Source: Microcystis panniformis FACHB-1757
GTDB taxonomy: Bacteria; Cyanobacteriota; Cyanobacteriia; Cyanobacteriales; Microcystaceae
Reading direction: 5' to 3'
NCBI RefSeq assembly: GCF_001264245.1
Contig: NZ_CP011339.1
Span: forward strand, 2,728,001 to 2,792,000
Length of the DNA stretch: 64,000 nucleotides
Made by a program: the position numbers and the translations under genes. Shown one piece after another: positions 44,090 to 50,580 of the stretch. Positions within the stretch are counted from its first letter, which is position 1. Every line of letters starts with the position of its first letter. The notes beneath the pieces are model-generated. The model was not told the origin of the DNA and did no database searches. It worked only from the letters and a program-made list of their open reading frames with translations.

Positions 44090-44568
44090 CTAATCATAGC
44101 ATCTCTTTATTCAAGGAAGAAGGCGATCGCTGTCTGTTTTCAAGAATTGCGATCGCTTTTTTGCTGCCTTCTTTTCATCCCCTAAAACCGCTACAAGTCA
44201 GAGGGTAAAAGGGTTTTGATGATTTTAGTCGCCAGATTAATTCATTAGTTCTACTTAAGGAATTAGGGAGTCATACTATAAAGTGACCCTTTAAATCTAA
44301 TATAAATCTAATATAAATCTCATATAAAAGTTAATATTCTACTCAAAAAAACCTATTAGAAAAGTATTAACTTTAGAGATTGCCATTACTCAAAATAAAA
44401 CTTATTCTGGTATCAAAGGTGATTAAACAAATCACTTTTAACCCCAAAGACAAGGCATTTTGCTTAAGGCACTATGGCTAACTCGAAAATTTCACGAATA
44501 GATTTTTGAGAATGTCTTGAGGGTGTAAAAAACGACAAAACTCTCAAATATAACGGAGAAAATTTATC
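44090..44568. other. Intergenic region before the paralogue pair
   Basis: Contains the right copy of the 38-bp repeat (44124-44161), TTTTCATCCCCTAAAACC shared with 42733, and a triple AT-rich direct repeat (AAATCTAATAT / AAATCTAATAT / AAATCTCATAT, about 44296-44330). The triple repeat may be a regulator site for the downstream gene. The ATG at 44569 follows AACGGAG by 12 bases. Confidence 0.5.
44124..44161. repeat. Direct repeat right of the DUF4258 module
   Basis: Second copy of the 38-bp unit at 43490-43527, differing at one base (CAAGAATTG against CAAGGATTG). Same orientation. Confidence 0.8.
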
Positions 44569-45936
44569 ATGGCTTTAACTTCTCAAAATGCTTGGTCTGC
44601 ATATGCTAAAGCGATATTAGATCAAGCCACTTCTGGACAGTTCGATCCGAAAACTCAGACTTTTTCATTGGCAGGACAAACGCTTAATGTTGATTTAGCC
44701 AATGCCGATACAGAAATTATTAATGCCAACGTTTTTGAGATTGGTAATACTATTCCTGCCGCTGGGGGGGCCTACACACCATCCAGTAGCTTGATATCTT
44801 CATATTTCTCATTTCTCAATTGGATCAAGCTCCAAGGAGATCCTAATCCCAACTTACAAAGTCAAATTAATCTTGCTGCTAGTGCAATACAACCTGCTCA
44901 AGACAATTACATCAGTGTTCAAACTAAAGCAGTTGCTGCTTGGACTGCCTATAAAGCAATCGATTCAGCAATCTCTTTTCCAGATTATGTGCGAACCCAA
45001 TACCCTACCTATGGTCAGGCAAAATTAGCATTGGATGCGGCACAATCAAAATATAATCAACTAATGCAACAGGCGTATGGTCCTGACTATCAGACCATTG
45101 TTGCTGCACAAGGTAAAGCAGGTTTTGATGGAGCGCAAGCACTCTTAAAAAATACTCTGAATATGCCCGTAAAACTTGGTAGTTCTGCACCAGCAGGGAG
45201 TGGTGCGCCCGTGCTTCCCGGTCAAAATCCACCCACCACACCAAGTTCATTGATTTCAACCTATGCTCCCGGATTCACACTCGATTCAGCCTTTACGGCA
45301 AAGTACCAAGAATGGCAGACATACAGTGTACAGCAACCACCTGTTTTTAATGGCTTAAAGATTCGTTTGGATGCTTCATCCAGTGCGGCAAACTGGAGTG
45401 ATTTTGGTTGGAGTGCAGCAGCGAATGCTCGTTTCCCTGTTGGATGGTTTACTGCTGTCTATGTCTCTGGTCAGGCATCCTATAAAGAGCAGACCTTCGA
45501 TTATACTGCCAGTAATTTTTCCTTTGAAGTCGAGTTTTTAGGATCTGGTCTCTTCCCCATCTTTTCCAATCTCTGGTTTGATCTAGGCATCGTCAAAAAC
45601 TATGGTAATAGCCTTCGTCAAGGTCATCCCAACTTTTTCAGTGAAAATGGAACACTAGCACGAATTCCGGCTCAAGTTTTGATTGGTTTTCAGCCCAAAA
45701 TTACCATGACAGTCTCTGCTAGTGACTACTCAAATTTCAAATCCCAATTCCAACAATCAGCCAATATTGCTTACAAGTTTGGACCATTTACTATTGGAAG
45801 TGTGAGCGAGTCGAGTTACTCGGATAAATCAAAGGTTACTTTTAACGACAGTAATAATTCCTTTACAATTGGTCCTGTCGTATCTACAGTGCCACAAATC
45901 ATCGGAGTTCTCTGTAACAAGGTAACTATTTCATAG
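44569..45936 (+). CDS. Unknown protein, paralogue of the next gene
   Basis: 455 residues, MALTSQNAWSAYAKAILDQA. The N-terminal third is helical (NLQSQINLAASAIQPAQDNY, QTKAVAAWTAYKAIDSAISF), then a Pro/Gly linker (SGAPVLPGQNPPTTPSS), then a beta-rich C-terminal half (FSFEVEFLGSGLFPIFSNLW, LARIPAQVLIGFQPKITMTV). It has no signal peptide, membrane segment or cysteine motif. I recall similar layouts among uncharacterised fungal and bacterial proteins, but no function. The helical plus beta-sheet design would fit a pore-forming or lectin-like protein; that is only a guess. It aligns over its whole length with the next gene. Confidence 0.85.
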   Translation: MALTSQNAWSAYAKAILDQATSGQFDPKTQTFSLAGQTLNVDLANADTEIINANVFEIGNTIPAAGGAYTPSSSLISSYFSFLNWIKLQGDPNPNLQSQINLAASAIQPAQDNYISVQTKAVAAWTAYKAIDSAISFPDYVRTQYPTYGQAKLALDAAQSKYNQLMQQAYGPDYQTIVAAQGKAGFDGAQALLKNTLNMPVKLGSSAPAGSGAPVLPGQNPPTTPSSLISTYAPGFTLDSAFTAKYQEWQTYSVQQPPVFNGLKIRLDASSSAANWSDFGWSAAANARFPVGWFTAVYVSGQASYKEQTFDYTASNFSFEVEFLGSGLFPIFSNLWFDLGIVKNYGNSLRQGHPNFFSENGTLARIPAQVLIGFQPKITMTVSASDYSNFKSQFQQSANIAYKFGPFTIGSVSESSYSDKSKVTFNDSNNSFTIGPVVSTVPQIIGVLCNKVTIS

Positions 45937-46040
45937 GAATACACACCCTTGATTGGATGTCTATCAGATAGGTTGAATTTAATCTACTCGGATAGACATT
46001 CAATTCAAATAACATGATCTGAATTCTACCAAAGAAGAAT

Positions 46041-47858
46041 ATGATAATGTCTAGTAACTTTTTTCAACAATACGCTATCAAATTACTTCAATTAGTAACT
46101 AATGGTAATTTTGACACAGAAACTCAGTTTATTTCTTTGGCTGGAACAACACTGGTTGTTGATCTTGGTAATGCAAATTCAAAGATCATCAACAAAGAAG
46201 TATTTGACATAGGGAATGCTATTCCAACTTGGAGTACCCGATACTCCTCTAACAATAGTTTATTAACTAGCTATACTCTTTTTCTCTATTCTATTGACTT
46301 AGACGGGGATCCTGATCCTCAACTAGATAGCGAAATTGAGAAAGCCTATAACAGCCTGATGGACTCACAAAGCAAATTTAATGATATTGATACTCAGGCC
46401 AGAGAAAAATACAATACTTATAAAAATCAAGCAAGCGAAAACATTACTTTTGGGGATTATATTAATCAGTTTTACCCAGCTTACAGTATAGCTAAAGATA
46501 GTTTAAACGCTAAAATTATCCAATATGAAGACTTAATGAAACAAAAATATGGTGATGGTTACTCAGTCATTGCAGAAGCTAGAAAAGCAGTAAGTCCTAC
46601 AGGGGGAGCAGCCGACATAACAGATAAAAATTCCTATAATATGCCTATTATTACAGGATCTCTAGCATCAGCAGGGGGAACGACCACGTTACCCGGCCAA
46701 ACTCCACCCCCACCTGATTCTACATTAGTTGAAAGTTATGCACCAGCTTTTTCTATTGATGGTTTTACAACCAAGTATCAAGAATGGCAAGCTGCAAGTG
46801 CTGATGATAAAAAAGCTGGCTATACAATTACTATTAAAAAAAGTAACTCTGTTATTGATTCAGAACCATATTTTAATGAAATTCCGTTTGATTTTTCTAC
46901 CTTTCCTAATTTTCTAAATTTTTCCAATTCTGACAGTGACGATAATTGGTGGGATGAACAATTTGAATTGACGATAAGTTTTATCGGTTTGGCAACATTC
47001 TCTATCTCACCTGGGGTATGGTTTGATAAAAGTATCGTGTCAAACTATTGTCACAAACTTAAGTCTGATTATCCTTCATTTTTCGGAAAAAATGGTTCAA
47101 TGAGTCTCCTACCAACTGAAATTATTGTTGGCTTTCAGCCACAGATCAAGCTTAGACTTAATAATAAGGCTTACCAGTCGGCAAAAAATTCTCTAAATAG
47201 TCAAAAATTAATTACAATAGGCTCGTTTAATATTGGGAGTTCTCAGTGCTCAACCTATGGAAGCAAATCCGATATCTTGTATGAAGATAGTGGCAACACA
47301 ATTACGATTGGTCCAGTCAAGAGTACCTTGCCTCTGTTGCTAGGTGTGACCTCTACTAAACTAGGTTTATCATCACCAAAACCCCCCATATCTAAATCTG
47401 TTCAGTTTGGTGATCAATTCTATTTAAGAAATCAAAATGGTCAATATATCGTAGGTGCAGATAAATCTTTGGGATTAAATGGATCACAATATTATCCCAG
47501 ATTGGGAAACACAGGTAAAATTGCCTTAGAATTTACAGGTGGGATAGGCAATGTTGAGAATGGAATGATTGTTCAAATCAAATCTACTGAGGAATTTGTC
47601 GGTAAATATAACGTCTTGGGTGCTTGGACAACCCCAAGCTGTTATTACTACTCTACTGAAACAAACTACCAACAACAAAATTGGCAAATTTTTAAAAATA
47701 ATCCTAATGATAAACTCATCCAAGATGGGGATCAAGTTTATTTTAAGAATATATACTATAAAGACCAGAATCTTGTTAGTAATGGTCTTTATTTAACCAC
47801 TAAAAAAGATGTTGATGAATTTTGGATTATTGAAAAGGTTGAGGATCAAGATAGCTAA
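46041..47858 (+). CDS. Unknown protein, paralogue with added beta-trefoil-like tail
   Basis: 605 residues. Residues 1-450 align with the previous protein: FDTETQFISLAGTTLVVDLG, YPAYSIAKDSLNAKIIQYED, LPGQTPPPPDSTLVESYAPA, LPTEIIVGFQPQIKLRLNNK, ITIGPVKSTLPLLLGVTSTK. Residues about 455-600 are extra: FGDQFYLRNQNGQYIVGADK, PSCYYYSTETNYQQQNWQIF and DGDQVYFKNIYYKDQNLVSN have the spacing of a ricin/fascin-type beta-trefoil, a carbohydrate-binding fold. The gene starts 104 bp after the first, same strand. The next in-frame ATG (46047) is an equally good start. Cytoplasmic or released by lysis, since no export signal is seen. Confidence 0.85.
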   Translation: MIMSSNFFQQYAIKLLQLVTNGNFDTETQFISLAGTTLVVDLGNANSKIINKEVFDIGNAIPTWSTRYSSNNSLLTSYTLFLYSIDLDGDPDPQLDSEIEKAYNSLMDSQSKFNDIDTQAREKYNTYKNQASENITFGDYINQFYPAYSIAKDSLNAKIIQYEDLMKQKYGDGYSVIAEARKAVSPTGGAADITDKNSYNMPIITGSLASAGGTTTLPGQTPPPPDSTLVESYAPAFSIDGFTTKYQEWQAASADDKKAGYTITIKKSNSVIDSEPYFNEIPFDFSTFPNFLNFSNSDSDDNWWDEQFELTISFIGLATFSISPGVWFDKSIVSNYCHKLKSDYPSFFGKNGSMSLLPTEIIVGFQPQIKLRLNNKAYQSAKNSLNSQKLITIGSFNIGSSQCSTYGSKSDILYEDSGNTITIGPVKSTLPLLLGVTSTKLGLSSPKPPISKSVQFGDQFYLRNQNGQYIVGADKSLGLNGSQYYPRLGNTGKIALEFTGGIGNVENGMIVQIKSTEEFVGKYNVLGAWTTPSCYYYSTETNYQQQNWQIFKNNPNDKLIQDGDQVYFKNIYYKDQNLVSNGLYLTTKKDVDEFWIIEKVEDQDS

Positions 47859-47870
47859 ATTGCGATCGCT

Positions 47871-47950
47871 TCTTCTTCTCGATTGGGTTGAAACAACGAA
47901 ACCCAACACTAATAAAGGTGTGTTACTGCGGTGACATACCTTTTACTATC
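47871..47950. repeat. Direct repeat with hairpin, left of the second brnTA
   Basis: About 80 bp resembling 48657-48735: both have CTTCTTCTCGATT, TTGAAACAAC and the hairpin AAAGGTGTGTTACTGCGGTG-ACATACCTTTT. The hairpin (47914-47944) followed by T residues could terminate the paralogue transcript. Confidence 0.8.
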
Positions 47951-48081
47951 AACGGCGATCGCTTATATATCTCTCTATTGGTCAAACTTTAGGAAGACGC
48001 GATCGCAGAGGAAAAATTGTTATTCCGCCATCAGGATATGCTATAAATTGGAGATATTTCAGTTGGCAAAGTGGCAATGAT

Positions 48082-48369
48082 TTGGAACTAGCATTTGAAG
48101 GGGATAAACAGAAAGCAAAAATAAATCAAAGAAAACATAACATTTCTTTTGAAGAAGCATCCACCGTATTTGATGATCCCTTAGCTGTAAATTTCGATGA
48201 TCCTGACCATTCTACAGGGGAGAATCGCTATCTTATAATAGGTTTATCAGATCAAGGTAAATTTCTATTTGTTTCTTATACGGATCGTGATCATAAAATT
48301 CGTTTAATTAGTGCAAGATTAGTTACACCCAAAGAAAGGAGATATTATGAACGAGAAAATCCAAGATGA
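48082..48369 (+). CDS. brnT: BrnT-type toxin
   Basis: 95 residues with TTG start at 48082. AFEGDKQKAKINQRKHNISF, EEASTVFDDPLAVNFDDPDH, RYLIIGLSDQGKFLFVSYTD and IRLISARLVTPKERRYYE are the BrnT signature parts, including the catalytic-type Arg/Lys tail. No ATG is available in frame near the family start. It overlaps the antitoxin gene by 23 bp. It is the second BrnTA pair of this island and is not closely similar to the first. Confidence 0.85.
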   Translation: MELAFEGDKQKAKINQRKHNISFEEASTVFDDPLAVNFDDPDHSTGENRYLIIGLSDQGKFLFVSYTDRDHKIRLISARLVTPKERRYYERENPR

Positions 48370-48619
48370 ATTAGAAGATGACTTGCGAGAAGAATATGAT
48401 TTAAGTCAACTTAAAAATCCTGTTCGCGGAAAATATTACCAACAGTATCGGGAAGGTCATAGCGTTACTATTCATCATGAAGATGGAACAAAAACGGTTG
48501 AACATTTTCCAGCGCAAAATGATGTAATTATTCTTGATCCTGATGTTAAAAAATATTTTCCTAATTCGGAATCCGTTAATGCGACCTTAAGAAGTTTAAT
48601 TAAATTAATTCCTCAATAA
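48347..48619 (+). CDS. BrnA-like antitoxin
   Basis: 90 residues. EEYDLSQLKNPVRGKYYQQY is the BrnT-contacting part seen in antitoxins of this group. The C-terminal FPNSESVNATLRSLIKLIPQ resembles a ribbon-helix-helix dimerisation helix. The middle (GHSVTIHHEDGTKTVEHF) is strand-rich. GAAAGGAG lies just upstream inside brnT. It differs from the first BrnA in lacking the KTRITIYLDDE strand. Confidence 0.78.
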   Translation: MNEKIQDELEDDLREEYDLSQLKNPVRGKYYQQYREGHSVTIHHEDGTKTVEHFPAQNDVIILDPDVKKYFPNSESVNATLRSLIKLIPQ

Positions 48620-48656
48620 TAGTGCGATGCCTACGGCACTGCATAGCAGCACGCCC

Positions 48657-48735
48657 CTTCTTCTCGATTAGTTTGAAACAACAAAAACCAACAATAATAA
48701 AGGTGTGTTACTGCGGTGACACACCTTTTACCTAT
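48657..48735. repeat. Direct repeat with hairpin, right of the second brnTA
   Basis: Second copy of the repeat at 47871-47950. Its hairpin (AAAGGTGTGTTACTGCGGTG-ACACACCTTTT, about 48698-48729) is perfect and T-ended, so it may be the brnTA terminator. The two copies bracket the module in the same orientation. Confidence 0.8.
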
Positions 48736-48883
48736 CAGTTATAATGGAAAGGTTTGAAGCCTAGACTTTCATCAAATGATGCTCATCTCTCTGAAAAATC
48801 CTGGTATCGTATCGTACATAGTGTAATGTCGTTGTCACTACATTATGTTAAAATAATTAAGTTTGGAATTACACACCCATCTT

Positions 48884-49174
48884 ATGAGTAGTAAAACAAA
48901 AAGTAAGACTCCGCGTAATACCCTAAATTTGCGAATTAAGCCAGAAGAACGCAATTTGATCGATATGGCAGCCAAAGTGCAAGGTAAGAATAGAACTGAT
49001 TTTATTTTGGAAGCCGCGCGGAATGCTGCGGAGGAAACTTTGCTCGAACGTACTATTTTTTGGGCTAGTCCAGAGGCTTATGCAGAATTTATCGCACTTC
49101 TAGATGCACCACCTCAACCTAATGAACGTTTACGCAAAACCATGCAGACGCTCGCACCTTGGGAGAAGGAATGA
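48884..49174 (+). CDS. DUF1778 antitoxin (TacA-like)
   Basis: 96 residues from ATG 48884 (MSSKTKSKTPRNTLNLRIKP). TLNLRIKPEERNLIDMAAKV and KNRTDFILEAARNAAEETL form the ribbon-helix-helix domain of DUF1778 antitoxins. The C-terminal FWASPEAYAEFIALLDAPPQ wraps the toxin in known relatives. The stop overlaps the GNAT toxin start as ATGA, so the two are coupled. Confidence 0.88.
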   Translation: MSSKTKSKTPRNTLNLRIKPEERNLIDMAAKVQGKNRTDFILEAARNAAEETLLERTIFWASPEAYAEFIALLDAPPQPNERLRKTMQTLAPWEKE

Positions 49175-49665
49175 ATTTGACACCACCTGAACCTCTGGCT
49201 AGTTATCACTCAATCACTGATTTTTCCTGCGGAATTACTTCTCTTGATGATTGGTTGAAGCGTCGAGCTTATGCTAATCAAGCCAGTGGTGCAACTAGAA
49301 CTTTTGTTACCTGCGTTGACAATAGGGTAGTTGGGTATTACGCCCTTGCTTCCGGGGCGATTAGTATACAATCAGCTAATGGTAAATTTCGGCGGAATAT
49401 GCCTAACCCAATTCCAGTGGTAATTTTGGCACGATTGGCAGTAGATACTTCTTCCCAAGGTCAAGGTTTAGGATGCGGTTTATTTCGTGATGGTGCGCTA
49501 CGGGTTGTTAAAGCGGCTGATACCATTGGTATTCGGGGAATTATTGTTCATGCTATTTCAGAAGAAGCTAAGAATTTTTATTTGGCTTTAGGTTTTGATG
49601 TGTCTCCTCTTGAACCGATGACGTTGATGATTACTCTTAATGATTTACGCGCTTGTATTGCTTAG
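49171..49665 (+). CDS. GNAT toxin (TacT/AtaT-like acetyltransferase)
   Basis: 164 residues from ATG 49171, with GGAGAAGGA just before. FSCGITSLDDWLKRRAYANQ and GATRTFVTC open the fold; ILARLAVDTSSQGQGLGCGL carries the acetyl-CoA loop (QGQGLG); FYLALGFDVSPLEPMTLMIT holds the catalytic Tyr region (FYxxxGF). Toxins of this group acetylate the amino acid on charged tRNAs and stop translation. Which tRNA is targeted cannot be told. Confidence 0.9.
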   Translation: MNLTPPEPLASYHSITDFSCGITSLDDWLKRRAYANQASGATRTFVTCVDNRVVGYYALASGAISIQSANGKFRRNMPNPIPVVILARLAVDTSSQGQGLGCGLFRDGALRVVKAADTIGIRGIIVHAISEEAKNFYLALGFDVSPLEPMTLMITLNDLRACIA

Positions 49666-49804
49666 TGCGCTACAGGGGCAACACGGGGTCAACCACAGGG
49701 GGTTTGCCCCTACAGGTACGTTTAAGTCCAGAATAACTTTGCTTATGGCCTCATGAACGAGATATTTGCCCTGATACACTTTACTTAGATTCAGTTAAAC
49801 TAAA

Positions 49805-49865
49805 ATGATCATCATCTTGCTTGTCAACTAACGAACAATTGACAAACTGATGATCATATTATACT
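49805..49865 (+). promoter_or_regulatory. Operator-like inverted repeat and promoter before the HigBA-like pair
   Basis: ATGATCATCA (49805-49814) is mirrored by TGATGATCAT (49849-49858), with an inner pair TTGTCAA / TTGACAA. The second arm overlaps a promoter-like TTGACA (49839-49844) and TATACT (49860-49865), spacing 15. Binding of the HTH antitoxin here would repress the operon, as in other HigBA systems. Confidence 0.6.
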
Positions 49866-49899
49866 AAATTAGGTATCAACCTTAATCATTAACCCCAAC

Positions 49900-50244
49900 A
49901 TGGGAGATAAACCCATTTACTGGATTGGGACGTCAAGGGAAGATATTAGAGATTTTCCTGAAGACGCAAAGCGTAAAGCAGGTTTTCAACTGAGAGCTAT
50001 TCAACAGGGAGAGAAACCCAATGATTTTAAACCCATTCCCATTATTGGTCAAGGAACAGAAGAAATTAGAATTTGGACAGGAGAAACCTACAGAATCTTT
50101 TATGTGGCAAGGTTTAAAGAAGCGATTTATGTCCTTCATGCTTTCGGTAAAAAAACACAGAAAACCTCGAAAAAAGAAATTGAATTGGGACAACAACGTT
50201 ATCAACAAATGATTCAATTTAGACAACAATTACAGGAGGGATAA
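49900..50244 (+). CDS. HigB/RelE-like toxin (phage-derived Gp49-like)
   Basis: 114 residues. YWIGTSREDIRDFPEDAKRK, FKPIPIIGQGTEEIRIWTGE and TYRIFYVARFKEAIYVLHAF followed by KKTQKTSKKEIELGQQRYQQ are the signature of the Gp49/HigB group. Such toxins cut mRNA on the ribosome. Toxin-first order with the HTH antitoxin 2 bp downstream is normal for this group. Confidence 0.9.
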   Translation: MGDKPIYWIGTSREDIRDFPEDAKRKAGFQLRAIQQGEKPNDFKPIPIIGQGTEEIRIWTGETYRIFYVARFKEAIYVLHAFGKKTQKTSKKEIELGQQRYQQMIQFRQQLQEG

Positions 50245-50246
50245 CC

Positions 50247-50546
50247 ATGACACAATCTAACCCTATTGAGATCACTTTTGGTAGCGATAACATCTTTGAA
50301 GATTTAGGATTTAACAGTGAAGAAGCAACTAACTTAAAAATTAGAGCCGATTTGATGTTAACCTTGCGGTCTTTTATCCAAGAAAAAAGATGGACACAGC
50401 AAGAAGCCGCCACTTTTTTCGAGGAAACACAACCGAAAATTAGTGATTTAATGAATGGAGAAATTAGCCGTTTTACTGTTGATAAATTACTCAGTCTTTT
50501 AGATAAAACGGGAATGAAAGTTAAACTCGAAATCTTCACCAAGTAA
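50247..50546 (+). CDS. HigA-like HTH antitoxin
   Basis: 99 residues. The N-terminal SDNIFEDLGFNSEEATNLKI is the typical lead of XRE antitoxins of this group, followed by the helix-turn-helix WTQQEAATFFEETQPKISDL and the C-terminal dimerisation part FTVDKLLSLLDKTGMKVKLE. AGGAGG lies just before its ATG, inside the toxin's last codons. It should bind the inverted repeat at 49805. Confidence 0.9.
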   Translation: MTQSNPIEITFGSDNIFEDLGFNSEEATNLKIRADLMLTLRSFIQEKRWTQQEAATFFEETQPKISDLMNGEISRFTVDKLLSLLDKTGMKVKLEIFTK

Positions 50547-50580
50547 CTTAAAATCATCAATAATTGACCATGAACAAGGG

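Noticed and set aside
44296..44330. Triple AAATCTAATAT run as a CRISPR or iteron array
   Set aside because: Only three short AT-rich units with no spacers of constant length; kept as a possible regulator site only.
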